The notes under the pieces: model-generated | The model's input: only the letters and a program-made list of their open reading frames with translations | Databases searched by the model: none | What the model was told of the DNA's origin: nothing | In this document: positions 1-12,386 of the stretch, piece after piece | How positions within the stretch are numbered: position 1 is the first letter of the stretch | Layout of the letters: each line of letters starts with the position of its first letter | Translations under genes and position numbers: made by a program | Assembly (NCBI RefSeq): GCF_017309075.1 | Contig: NZ_JAEMGS010000004.1 | Span: forward strand, 124,001-188,000 | Reading direction: 5' to 3' | DNA from: Motiliproteus sp. SC1-56 | Lineage (GTDB): Bacteria > Pseudomonadota > Gammaproteobacteria > Pseudomonadales > Balneatricaceae | DNA length: 64,000 bases

Positions 1-276
1 TCCAGTCGCTCCGCGAGTGGTGACCTGGCCTGGAACACCCAGGTAGAAGTGGCTCTTAGACCCGATCCCCGATTGTCGGCGGCCAAGCAAGAGGCGCTGA
101 GCCACGATTACGGCATGAGTGGAGGAGAGCTCCGACTGTCAACTCGGGCGGCACTAGTGCAGTACCTGCTGATTGAACTGCAGGTCAACGTAAAAATGCT
201 CGATGGCTGCCCAGAAGCGCAGCAACTGGTTCTCATCAATCAAGACGAGCTCAAACCGTGGCTGTTCAACGGTTGA
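1..276 (+). CDS. WYL-domain transcriptional regulator, C-terminal part (cut by window edge)
   Basis: The frame is open from base 1 and ends at TGA 274-276, so only the last 91 residues are present. The segment VALRPDPRLSAAKQ followed by DYGM and LSTRAALVQYLLIELQV matches the C-terminal extension of WYL regulators. In those proteins a winged-helix N-terminus binds DNA and the WYL domain senses a ligand, often a nucleotide or nucleic acid. A GTG at 49 is in frame but is only an internal codon. The gene lies upstream of and co-oriented with the cas operon, 130 bp from cas3. WYL proteins often accompany CRISPR-cas loci and can repress or activate them, so control of this locus is a reasonable inference. 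The DNA-binding part is outside the window. Confidence 0.7.
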   Translation, partial: SSRSASGDLAWNTQVEVALRPDPRLSAAKQEALSHDYGMSGGELRLSTRAALVQYLLIELQVNVKMLDGCPEAQQLVLINQDELKPWLFNG

Positions 277-406
277 CCCGATGATATCAGCGACCTGTCA
301 ACTGGCTTTACCTGTGCATTTTTCCAGGATTGGTCGGGGATGACGATTCGTAGATAGTCGCGACATACCGCTATGAAACAGGGCCGGCGGCCCTTGGGGA
401 CTAAAG
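277..406 (+). promoter_or_regulatory. cas operon upstream region with a small hairpin
   Basis: This 130-bp gap separates the WYL gene from cas3 and is the only non-coding stretch ahead of the cas genes, so it probably carries their promoter or a processing site. A GGGCC-GGC-GGCCC hairpin (381-393) sits just before the cas3 ribosome-binding region (GGGGA near 396). I see no confident -35/-10 pair. Confidence 0.3.
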
Positions 407-2838
407 ATGAAATTTAAAGCGTTCTTCTCTAAGGCCTTTGGCGAAGAGGTCGTGGAGCCATTGCCTTACCAGGAAGCGCTGGCACTTGGCGAGTGGCCCG
501 ATATCCTCAATATTCCTACCGGCCTTGGCAAGACCGCAGCGGTTACCCTGGCATGGCTTTACAAGCAGCAGGTCCAGCAAGACAGCAATACTCCGAAACG
601 CTTGATTTGGTGCCTGCCCATGCGGGTACTTGTTGAGCAGACTGAGAGCAATATCCGGGGCTGGCTACAGAGTTTGGCGTTGGAGCACCGTGTGGGCGTG
701 CAGGTGCTGATGGGGGGAAGCCAAGACCTCAAGGACCAGAGCTGGGCGGAGTCCCCGGAAAAGCCAACGATCCTGATCGGCACCCAGGATATGCTGCTGT
801 CTCGGGCACTGATGCGTGGCTATGGCATGAGTCGCTACCTCTGGCCAATCCATTACGCACTGCTGCATAACGATGCCTATTGGGTCTTTGATGAAGTGCA
901 GTTGATGGGGCCAGCGCTGCGCACGGCGGCGCAACTCGAAGCGTTCAGACGTGATCTACCACTGGCCAAATCCAGTCGAAGTCTTTGGGTGTCCGCAACG
1001 CTTAACGCGGACTGGTTGGCCACCGTGGATTTCAAAGGCCATATCAACGGCCTGACTACTCATAGTCTGAGCGAAGCGGATCGTGCACACCCGGTTTCTG
1101 CCAAACGAGTTGGAGCCAGCAAGACCCTTAGCTTCACGCAAACACGACTCGATAAAGAGAGCGCAAAGCAGCAAGCAAAGAGCTATCTGGCCAGCCTATG
1201 TGACGAGGTGATTCAACACCATCAGCCGGACAGCCAGACGCTGGTCATCCTCAACCGAGTGGACCGTGCTCAGGGGTTGTATGAGGCGCTGAAAGAGCGC
1301 CACCCGTCAACCGAGTTGCTGTTACTTCATGCCCGTTTTCGTGCGGCCGATCGCCAGCGGATCGAGGTCAAACTCAAGGCCAAGGACGCTGGTCGCAATC
1401 GCATCATCATCGCCACGCAGGCGATAGAAGCAGGCGTCGACATCAGCTCTGCCACCCTGTTTACGGAGCTGGCCCCCTGGTCATCCCTGGTTCAGCGCCT
1501 AGGACGTTGCAACCGCTACGGTGAACACTCAAGCGCACGGGTTTTCTGCATTGATATCGATGAGTCGCTGGAGGCCGCACCCTATACATCTAGTGCCCTA
1601 TCCCAAGCCCGCGCACAGCTTGAAGCGGTATTGGCGCAAGGAGGTGACGCTGCGCCGGGGCGCCTTCCGGCAGTGGCGGATGTACATGAACAGGGCTTGG
1701 TGTTGCGACGTCGCGATTTCATGGAGCTCTTTAACACTGACCCTGATCTCTCCGGCTTGGATGTGGATGTGTCACCTTACATACGGGATTCAGGCCTGCC
1801 TCAATGCCAAGTGTTCTGGAGGGACTTCGAGGAATCGCCGCAAGAGCAGCCAGCAGTGGCCAGTCATGAAATCTGCCAAGTAGGGATAGCGCAACTGCGC
1901 GACCACCTGAAGAAAGCGAGCGCCTGGGTTTTCGATCATTTGGAAGGGCGATGGCAAGCACTGAAAGCCGACCGACTAAAACCTGGCATGATCGTTATGT
2001 GTCGGGCATCAGAAGGGGGGTATCGTCCTGAAATAGGTTTTAAAGCAGCCAGCAAGGGAAAGGTTGATGACCTGCAGGAGCCGGCTAAAGACGTTCTGGA
2101 GGCCTACAGCAGTGATCGCCGCAGTCAGACCGGGCGCTTCGTCCCGTTGGCAGAGCATCTGGAAGATGCCCGTCAAAGTGCTGCTCGGCTCTGTGATCAG
2201 TTGCGTGTCGAAGACGACCACGCCGAGGCGATCATAACCGCAGCGCACCACCATGACTGGGGTAAGGCGCATGAAGCCTTCCAATTCATGCTCACTCGCA
2301 CGGGCGATGCGCCGGCAACGGGCGCTCCCTGGGCCAAATCCGCACGCGGTGGTGGACCCGCAGACTACCGTATGAACCCCACGGACGGGCAGGAGCAAGG
2401 CGTTCCACGCCCCTGTTTCCGGCACGAACTCGCCTCAGCGCTGGCCTGGCTTGATACCCATAAAGATCATCCCCAGCGAGATCTCGTCGCCTACCTGATA
2501 GCGGCACATCATGGCAAAGTGAGAATGGGATTACGTGCGCTGCCGACGGAAAACCAGCCAAAGGACAGCCGGCTCTATGCCCGAGGTGTATGGGCCGGTG
2601 ACGAATTGCCTGCGCTCAAGTTGGGTGATACCGATGAGCTGCCGAAGGTCCCACTCAGGCTTGATCTGATGCGTCTGGGAGAGGGCGACATGGGGCAATC
2701 CTGGGTCGCTCGTACACAAGAAGTGCTGGAACAATTAGGCCCTTTCCAACTGGCCTGGCTTGAGGCGTTGGTACGTATTGCGGACTGGCGCGCATCCAAA
2801 GAGGTGCAGAGTCAAGATGACAAGGAGGCCCCTCAATC

Positions 2839-2842
<4 letters not shown>
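407..2842 (+). CDS. cas3: CRISPR-associated helicase/nuclease Cas3, type I-G (helicase-HD order)
   Basis: An 811-residue Cas3 that would unwind and degrade target DNA after recruitment by the type I-G effector complex. Walker A is IPTGLGKT (K42) and the DExH-type box is D162-E-V-Q. A second RecA-like half contains ATQAIEAGVDIS and QRLGRCNRYGE, the Cas3 motif VI arginine region. The HD nuclease domain is C-terminal, with HHHDWGKAHEAF (H616-D617) and a later AAHHGK. This helicase-then-HD order is the reverse of most Cas3 proteins and is typical of type I-G/I-U. Its last four bases overlap the ATG of csx17, indicating translational coupling. All key motifs are present, so it looks active. Confidence 0.95.
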
Positions 2843-5950
<3,108 letters not shown>

Positions 5951-5953
5951 GCC

Positions 5954-7447
5954 ATGCTGACTATCGCCATTCACTTTCCTGCGGGTCGCTACCATGCCAC
6001 CCCTTGGGGAAAGCATGTCAACGAGGCCGACGTGGAGTGGCCGCCGTCGCCGTGGCGACTGCTGCGCGCGCTACTGGCGACCTGGCACCGCAAGGGAGAC
6101 CAGACGCGCTTCAGTCAGGCGCAGCTGGAGCAGCTGTTTGAGCGACTGGCCAGCGAGCCGCCGCGATTTGCGCTGCCGCCGGCACGACAGGCGCACACCC
6201 GTCATTACATGCCGGGCGCCGGCAATAAAACCAGCCTTGTGTTCGACGCCTTTGCCGTGATGCACAAGTTCGCGCGCCTGATCGTCCAATGGCCGCGCGT
6301 TGAGCTGAACAACGAGGACGAAGCGCTGCTGGATGACCTGCTCGCGAAACTGGGCTACCTGGGGCGCGCTGAAAGTTGGGTCACTGCCGAACGCTTAAAC
6401 GGCTGGGATGGTCATTTCGATGCGTTTCCAGGCGATGACCGATTGACAGAGGACGGCCTGGCGCGTGAGCCGACCACGCTGCTGGCGCCACTCTCTGCCG
6501 CCGACTGGCGCCAGCAAAGGGATGCGCTACTGCAGAATACCGATATCAAAAGCGTCAAAGGCAAAAAAGGCGTGGCGCTTCAGGCGACCTTGCCGGAACC
6601 GTTGGTTGAGGCGCTGGAACTCGATACCGGCGCGCTACAGGCGGTGGGCTGGAATGCTCCGCCAGCCGCGCAGCAGGTGATCTATTACCGGCCCTATCAT
6701 GCCCTGAGCGGCCGCATACCGCGTCAGGCTGAATCCAGGCAAAGCTTGCCGATCCAACAGGCGCGACTGCAGTTGGTGGGCAAGCCGCTGCCGCGCGTAG
6801 AGGACACACTGCGTGTGGCTGAGGCCTTCCGGTCGGCGTTGATCCATACCCTCGACCAGCGCCTAGGAGTGGCCGTTCCGCCGCTCATCTCCGGTCACGA
6901 CCTGCCTGCCGAGAACCGCCATGCCCACGCCTTCTTTCTGCCGGAGGATGCCGACGCAGACGGCCGAATTGATCATCTCTTGCTGCACGTTCCCGGTGGG
7001 ATCGACGCCGATGTATTGCGGGCGCTCGATATCATGAATCGCCTCTGGATGGGTAAGACCGGGGAGTGGCGATTGCTGTTGGATACCAAAGGCGATGCCC
7101 TTGGCCAGCTTTCCAACCAAGGGCAAGTCTGGGAAAGCCTCACCCCATATCTTCACCCCTGGCACTGCAAGCGAGGCTTTGATGTTGAAGCCCAGTTGCT
7201 GCGTGAGTGCCGCCTGCGAGGGTTGCCGGAACCGACTATCGAACGGCTGGAAAGTATCCCGCTAGGGCGGGCCAAGCGTCCCATGCGCCCAGTGCAATTC
7301 CAGCGTTTCCGTCGTCGGCGTGGCCTGCAACAACCGGACCGGCGCGGCAGTTTCCTCCGCTTGAGCTTTGCGGAGCCGGTCACAGGGCCGTTGGTCTTGG
7401 GCTTCGGTTGTCACTTCGGATTAGGGATGTTCGGTAGCAAGGACTAA
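5954..7447 (+). CDS. csb2: Csb2 (Cas5-Cas6 fusion), type I-G
   Basis: A 497-residue Csb2 (GSU0054-like). The N-terminal Cas5-like part has the family sequence EWPPSPWRLLRALLATW (about residues 28-45). The C-terminal Cas6-like part ends with a glycine-rich loop, GPLVLGFGCHFGLGMFG, including a histidine. In type I-G this fusion both caps the crRNA 5' end and cleaves pre-crRNA. No separate cas6 is present, so this protein must process the array. The repeat hairpin described for the array would be its substrate. The start is 3 bp after the csb1 stop and relies on coupling, since the upstream Shine-Dalgarno is weak. Confidence 0.92.
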   Translation: MLTIAIHFPAGRYHATPWGKHVNEADVEWPPSPWRLLRALLATWHRKGDQTRFSQAQLEQLFERLASEPPRFALPPARQAHTRHYMPGAGNKTSLVFDAFAVMHKFARLIVQWPRVELNNEDEALLDDLLAKLGYLGRAESWVTAERLNGWDGHFDAFPGDDRLTEDGLAREPTTLLAPLSAADWRQQRDALLQNTDIKSVKGKKGVALQATLPEPLVEALELDTGALQAVGWNAPPAAQQVIYYRPYHALSGRIPRQAESRQSLPIQQARLQLVGKPLPRVEDTLRVAEAFRSALIHTLDQRLGVAVPPLISGHDLPAENRHAHAFFLPEDADADGRIDHLLLHVPGGIDADVLRALDIMNRLWMGKTGEWRLLLDTKGDALGQLSNQGQVWESLTPYLHPWHCKRGFDVEAQLLRECRLRGLPEPTIERLESIPLGRAKRPMRPVQFQRFRRRRGLQQPDRRGSFLRLSFAEPVTGPLVLGFGCHFGLGMFGSKD

Positions 7448-7524
7448 ATGAGCGACTAAATCGGACGGCTGCAAGAGCTGCACTGCGTCTGTGTCAATAT
7501 TCACCTAGGGAAAGGGTGGTGCCC

Positions 7525-9189
7525 ATGGAAAATGCAGCGGCGGAGCCTAGTCTCATACCAGCTCGCATGATTAACGAGTATGTATACTGTCCGCGCCTAG
7601 CCTACATGGAGTGGATTCAAGGCGAGTGGCGGGACAATCTGGATACGGAATCTGGTCGTTACGCCCACCGCCGGGTTGATAAAAAATCCGGTAACTTGCC
7701 TGATTCTGAGCAGCCGGACGATGAACAACCGATCCATGCGCGTTCTATTACGCTGAGCGATGACGACCTGGGCATTATTGCAAAGCTGGACCTGATAGAA
7801 GGAGATGGGAGCAGGGTAAAGCCTGTTGATTATAAGAAAGGTAAACGCCCACATATCGCTTCTGGGGCATACGATCCAGAGCGGGTACAGCTCTGTGCGC
7901 AAGGGCTGCTGCTTCGCAAGCATGGATATAGCGCAGAGGAAGGCGAAATCTACTATGTCGCCTCGAAGGAGCGTGTACGAGTCCATTTCGACGAAGATTT
8001 ACAGCAGACGACGCTGGAGGCAGTAGAAGAACTCCGCAGCCTGGCTCACAAGGATATACCGCCACCACTTGAAGACAGCCCCAAATGCCCCCGCTGTTCG
8101 CTCGTTTCCATCTGCCTGCCCGATGAGGTCAATTGGTATAACAAGCTGGAAGAAGCCCCACGACCCATTGCGGTTAGAGACGACGAGCGCATACCCGTCT
8201 ACGTCCAGGCGCCGTATGGCACCGTGCGTAAAAAAGGGGAGGTGCTGGAAATTGAAGCAGGAGAGCAAAAGCAACAGGTTAGAATTAATGAAATTAATCA
8301 CTTGGCGCTCTACGGAAACGTTCACTTAACTACTCCGACCTTACAGACACTGATGCAGCGAGAAATTCCTGTCTCGTGGCATACCCAAGGAGGTTGGTAT
8401 TACGGGAGTGTGCAGAGCCTGGGGCAGAAGAACGTGCATTTGAGAATAAGTCAGTTCAGGTCAGCATTTGATGACGCTGCCTGTCTGAAGATATCCCGTA
8501 GTTTGGTTCGCGCTAAGATTCTTAACTGTCGAACCCTGTTACGCCGTAACTGGCGGGGTGATGAGCCTCAAGATCAGGCTCTCAAAGGGTTACGAGAGTG
8601 CGCGAATCGCGCCTCTCGTGTCTCTGATATGGCCACTCTGCTCGGTCTTGAAGGGCAAGCTGCCAGTATCTACTTCAAAGCCTTCGCCCATCTAATCGCT
8701 GCCGATAAGCTTTCCTCGGGATTCGTTTTCAACCAGCGTAATCGGCGTCCTCCAAGAGACCCGATCAACGCCTTACTGTCTCTCGCTTATAGTGTTTTGA
8801 GCCGGACATGGGCGGCAACGCTGCACAATGTCGGGTTTGATCCGTACGTTGGTTTTTACCATCAGGCCCGCGCCGGCCGTCCGGCTCTGTCACTGGACAT
8901 GATGGAGCCCTTTAGACCGTTGCTTGCAGATTCAGCTGTCATTACCGCGATCAATAACGGTGAGTTGAACGTAAAGGACTTTGTTAGCCATGGCGACCAG
9001 TGCGGGCTAACCACATCAGGGCGTAAAACTTTCCTAGGCATTCTGGAGCGGCGTCTCGGTCAGCAAATTACCCACCCCTATTTTGGCTATCGCATTAGTT
9101 ACCGGAGGTTACTCGAGCTGGAAGCTCGTTTGTTGGGGCGTTTTCTGAATGGCGAAATAGAGCACTATCAAGGGTTCACAACGCGTTAA
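7525..9189 (+). CDS. cas4-cas1: Cas4-Cas1 fusion protein (spacer acquisition)
   Basis: A 554-residue fusion. Residues 1-205 are Cas4, a RecB-like nuclease with an iron-sulphur cluster: C22 in YCPRLAYMEW, then C188, C191 and C197, plus the core LDLIEGDGSRVKPVDYKKG. The remainder is Cas1, starting near PIAVRDDERIPVYV, with predicted catalytic residues E376 (LEGQAA), H446 (YHQARAGRPALS) and D458/E461 (LDMMEPFRP). The fusion couples PAM-selective prespacer trimming to integration. ATG 7525 is preferred because AAGGG at 7512-7516 is correctly spaced; an in-frame GTG at 7516 has no ribosome-binding site. A 77-bp gap separates it from csb2. Confidence 0.95.
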   Translation: MENAAAEPSLIPARMINEYVYCPRLAYMEWIQGEWRDNLDTESGRYAHRRVDKKSGNLPDSEQPDDEQPIHARSITLSDDDLGIIAKLDLIEGDGSRVKPVDYKKGKRPHIASGAYDPERVQLCAQGLLLRKHGYSAEEGEIYYVASKERVRVHFDEDLQQTTLEAVEELRSLAHKDIPPPLEDSPKCPRCSLVSICLPDEVNWYNKLEEAPRPIAVRDDERIPVYVQAPYGTVRKKGEVLEIEAGEQKQQVRINEINHLALYGNVHLTTPTLQTLMQREIPVSWHTQGGWYYGSVQSLGQKNVHLRISQFRSAFDDAACLKISRSLVRAKILNCRTLLRRNWRGDEPQDQALKGLRECANRASRVSDMATLLGLEGQAASIYFKAFAHLIAADKLSSGFVFNQRNRRPPRDPINALLSLAYSVLSRTWAATLHNVGFDPYVGFYHQARAGRPALSLDMMEPFRPLLADSAVITAINNGELNVKDFVSHGDQCGLTTSGRKTFLGILERRLGQQITHPYFGYRISYRRLLELEARLLGRFLNGEIEHYQGFTTR

Positions 9190-9217
9190 AGAGTGACCAT
9201 TGAAGGAAATAGCGCTA

Positions 9218-9511
9218 ATGAGCAAGGAGTATCTTTATCTAATCACTTATGACATAAGCGATCCAAAGCGCCTACGCCAGGTGTTTAGAATCATGGAAGG
9301 CTACGGCGAATGGGTGCAATTATCTGTATTTCAGTGCCGCTTGAGCCCTCGCCGTTATCAACGATTAATTGCCGATCTGGAAAAGGAGATCAAACAACAC
9401 GAAGATCACGTCCTGCTGTTTAAGTTGTGGGCTGCCGACACCCAGTCAGCCGAATTTGTTAGCATAGGGAAGGCATTTCAGCCCATTACTAAAGAACCGG
9501 TGATTATCTGA
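9218..9511 (+). CDS. cas2: Cas2 (spacer acquisition)
   Basis: A 97-residue Cas2 beginning MSKEYLYLITYDISDPKRLR, with the usual ferredoxin-like order and the conserved Asp of YDISD at the end of strand 1. Cas2 dimers bridge two Cas1 dimers in the integrase. GAAGGAA (9202-9208) is about 9 nt before ATG 9218. An upstream in-frame TTG (9200) would put this ribosome-binding site inside the gene, so I reject it. It closes the cas operon and lies 205 bp before the first repeat. Confidence 0.95.
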   Translation: MSKEYLYLITYDISDPKRLRQVFRIMEGYGEWVQLSVFQCRLSPRRYQRLIADLEKEIKQHEDHVLLFKLWAADTQSAEFVSIGKAFQPITKEPVII

Positions 9512-9716
9512 CGGCTCGCCGGCCAGATGCGAGTGCTTAGGTGGTGAACAAAACGCCCATGACCGCTCGCACTACGAAATGCTCTTTAACAATCAACAAA
9601 ATACGAAGCACGCGGCTTTGACGTTTGTCATAAAAACCATGGCGTTCGGTAATGGGAGCTTAGTGCTCGCAGCTCTCTGTTACGGAGTGCTAATCCAGCG
9701 GCATAGGGAAGACGCG
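9512..9716 (+). promoter_or_regulatory. CRISPR leader
   Basis: The 205 bp between cas2 and the first repeat hold no ORF and are less GC-rich than the flanks. The sequence GCTCTTTAAC followed by AATCAACAAAAT (9581-9602) is of the kind found in leaders next to arrays. Promoter and integration signals should lie here because the acquisition genes are on this side. I could not fix a transcription start. Confidence 0.6.
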
Positions 9717-10981
9717 GTTATCCGGAGCGTTTAGCTCCGGCCTCTTTGAAGCATTTTGTAACACACCGGCTTCGTGACCAGTGATTGGTTATCCGGAGCG
9801 TTTAGCTCCGGCCTCTTTGAAGCGAGGCTATGAGTTCCCAAGAAACCGGGGACTGGCTCGTTATCCGGAGCGTTTAGCTCCGGCCTCTTTGAAGCGCGGA
9901 TTGTGCGTGATAGATGCGGTGCAGATCGCTGTTATCCGGAGCGTTTAGCTCCGGCCTCTTTGAAGCTGAATTTACGCGGGGGGTTTGAGTATTGTACAAC
10001 GGGTTATCCGGAGCGTTTAGCTCCGGCCTCTTTGAAGCTAGATAGATTTTTTACCTAATGCGAAGTAGTCACCAGGTTATCCGGAGCGTTTAGCTCCGGC
10101 CTCTTTGAAGCTTATAGAAAACCCGGTCCCCGAGGGTCAGGCCCAAGTTATCCGGAGCGTTTAGCTCCGGCCTCTTTGAAGCCCGTTGCCGGTCGGGGCC
10201 GCTATCGACCCCTACTGGGGTTATCCGGAGCGTTTAGCTCCGGCCTCTTTGAAGCTGAATTTACGCGGGGGGTTTGAGTATTGTACAACGGGTTATCCGG
10301 AGCGTTTAGCTCCGGCCTCTTTGAAGCCCCAGTTGGCCTGGGCGTCACGGAGGATCTGCTGCGCGGTTATCCGGAGCGTTTAGCTCCGGCCTCTTTGAAG
10401 CAGGGAAACGGCCGGGTACTCGCCGATCGTGTAGTGGGTTATCCGGAGCGTTTAGCTCCGGCCTCTTTGAAGCTTTCCATTCACTCCCCCTTCGTTTTTC
10501 CTAGTTCAGTTATCCGGAGCGTTTAGCTCCGGCCTCTTTGAAGCGAGAATAGCGATATCAACGCTGTTCGAATCGAGCGCAAGTTATCCGGAGCGTTTAG
10601 CTCCGGCCTCTTTGAAGCCTGGCTGATGCAGTCACACGGAGGCAGGTATTCCTTGTTATCCGGAGCGTTTAGCTCCGGCCTCTTTGAAGCAAAGAAAACG
10701 CACTGCGCAACCGTTCACGCATGAATGTTATCCGGAGCGTTTAGCTCCGGCCTCTTTGAAGCGAGTCGAATAGACATGGCTATGGCCTCGTCGGTAGGTG
10801 TTATCCGGAGCGTTTAGCTCCGGCCTCTTTGAAGCTCGGCCATGCTCCGCGAGGCGGGGGTGCTCACCAACAGTTATCCGGAGCGTTTAGCTCCGGCCTC
10901 TTTGAAGCCAGCAAATTGGGGGCGCGCCCGTGACCCTGTGGCGGTGTTATCCGGAGCGTTTAGCTCCGGCCTCTTTGAAGC
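9717..10981 (+). CRISPR. CRISPR array, 18 repeats and 17 spacers, type I-G
   Basis: Eighteen direct repeats of 36 bp start at 9717, 9788, 9860, 9931, 10003, 10076, 10147, 10220, 10292, 10366, 10438, 10509, 10583, 10655, 10727, 10800, 10873 and 10946. Each begins GTTATCC and ends CTCTTTGAAGC. The repeat contains a perfect 7-bp hairpin, CCGGAGC-GTTTA-GCTCCGG, the likely recognition element for the Cas6 part of Csb2. By eye all copies are identical, including the last. Spacers are 35-38 bp. Spacer 4 (9967-10002) and spacer 8 (10256-10291) are the same 36-bp sequence. The array lies on the same strand as the cas genes and leader. Confidence 0.98.
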
Positions 10982-11426
10982 AGATGTGACTCAAGTTCTA
11001 CCACTCTCGCAGATCGGGCCGACTGGATTAGAATGTGGAACAACGCCAACTAAACAGGCACCGATTGGGTCAAGATAGGGCCAATTCGAAGTGGCGCCTT
11101 CACTGGCAACGAGCAGTCAAACGGCCTGTCGCCTTCTTGGAAGCAGAAGACAAATTGGTAACCAAATCGGTAACTATTCAAGAATTTTGACCGGGTAAGA
11201 GGATTTAAAAGCATTAAAAAACAATGCTTAAAGACGATGAATAAATATTCAGATCCAGAATATCGAGTGATGTTTCTGCGGCCTTATAGAGATCCAAGAC
11301 ATAGCACTAGGCCCGGTTCTTCCTGGCTTTGACAGACCTCTGCGGATCAGAGGGCCTCAGCCTCATGCCGAGGGACCGGAGCCCTTGCTCCTCTGGGTGT
11401 GAAATCCCGGCGTTCTGAGTCCCTGC
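10982..11426. other. Intergenic region after the array; AT-rich hairpin, no gene seen
   Basis: These 445 bp separate the last repeat from the convergent LysR gene. I see no plausible coding frame. The part from about 11140 to 11290 is distinctly AT-rich and includes an inverted repeat AAGCATT-AAAAAAC-AATGCTT (11209-11229), which could terminate transcripts from either side, and a TTGGT-A-ACCAA palindrome near 11155. No degenerate repeat copy is evident. Confidence 0.5.
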
Positions 11427-12386
11427 CTAGTCGCCCAGTGTCAGTTGATCCTCCAGCCAGGGCTGCTCTTCGGTCAGTGCCGGTAGAAAGTGTCGGCCAA
11501 GAATCGAAACGCTGTCCTCGGCAATTTTCTGTGGCAGGTCGCCCAGCTCGCCGCTGCGCGCGGTGAGGGTCAGGGAGCGGAACAGCGGCTCCGTCGGCAG
11601 CCGCCGAAGCTGTATGTTTTGCAGCTTGATGCCGCTTTGAAAGACGCACAGCGGCGTGGTGATGGTCCAGCCCAGGCCTGCCGAAACCGAGGCGACGATG
11701 GCTGAGGTGTTGTCCAGTTGCAGCCGCTCCGGCGGCTCGGTATGGGCGCGGCGCAGGTGTCGCTCGATGCTGCTCCCGATAAGCGAGTGGCTCGAATAGC
11801 GAATAAAGTCCAGTTGGCTGGTCAGGGTCGCCAGGCTGTCCACCGGCTGGCTGTAATCGTTGGGCAGGGCCAGCACAAAGGGTTCGCGCAGGATGTGGTA
11901 GCGCGTCAGGTCCGGATAGTCCTCTAGGGCATCGTCAGAGATGATGATGTCGACATTGCGTGCCAGCAGCGCGTGGCCGTGCAGGTGCGAAAGACCGGTA
12001 CTGATCGACCAGTCCTGGGCCCGGTTCTTCAGGGCGTTGACCAGCGATCGGCCAACCGCCGTTGCGATCGAATCAACCACCGCGATCTTGATATGCCGTA
12101 GCCGCGTGAAATCCGCCTGCTTGATGGCCAGGCTGGTTTTTTGTGCTTCGCTCAGCAGCTGTGAACTGCGGTCCTGGAGAAAACGCCCGGCGGTCGTCAG
12201 CTTCATGGGGCGTACGGAACGGTCGAACAGGGTGGTCTGCAGCGCTTCCTCCAGGTTGGCCAGCGACTGTGAGATCGAGCTCTGGGTCATCCCCAGTTGC
12301 TGCGCCGCCAGGCTCATGTTGCCGCTTTTGGCCACCTGGGCAAACAGCTCCAGCGCCCGAAGATCAAATCCAAATCGTGTCGCCAT
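11427..12386 (-). CDS. LysR-family transcriptional regulator
   Basis: A 319-residue LysR protein. The N-terminal winged helix (about residues 5-65) includes LELFAQVAKSGNMSLAAQQL, then SSISQSLANLEEAL and LFDRS. A periplasmic-binding-like co-inducer domain follows from about residue 95 (HIKIAVVDSIATAVG onwards). ATG 12386 is preceded by AGGAG with 5-nt spacing on the minus strand. The gene is transcribed away from the glutamine-synthetase-like operon starting at 12965, the usual LysR arrangement for controlling a divergent pathway. The ligand is unknown; by context it is the imported amine or a pathway intermediate. Confidence 0.85.
   Translation of the reverse strand: MATRFGFDLRALELFAQVAKSGNMSLAAQQLGMTQSSISQSLANLEEALQTTLFDRSVRPMKLTTAGRFLQDRSSQLLSEAQKTSLAIKQADFTRLRHIKIAVVDSIATAVGRSLVNALKNRAQDWSISTGLSHLHGHALLARNVDIIISDDALEDYPDLTRYHILREPFVLALPNDYSQPVDSLATLTSQLDFIRYSSHSLIGSSIERHLRRAHTEPPERLQLDNTSAIVASVSAGLGWTITTPLCVFQSGIKLQNIQLRRLPTEPLFRSLTLTARSGELGDLPQKIAEDSVSILGRHFLPALTEEQPWLEDQLTLGD

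Noticed and set aside
9640-9716. Possible degenerate repeat just before the array
   Set aside because: Short matches such as GGAGTGC resemble part of the repeat stem, but no 36-bp alignment is convincing.
10186-11078. Open frames of 65-81 codons across the CRISPR array
   Set aside because: They are translations of repeats and spacers (recurring YPERLAPASLK) with no ribosome-binding site.
11347-11649. 100-codon minus-strand frame
   Set aside because: Overlaps the end of the LysR gene in another frame and has a low-complexity product.
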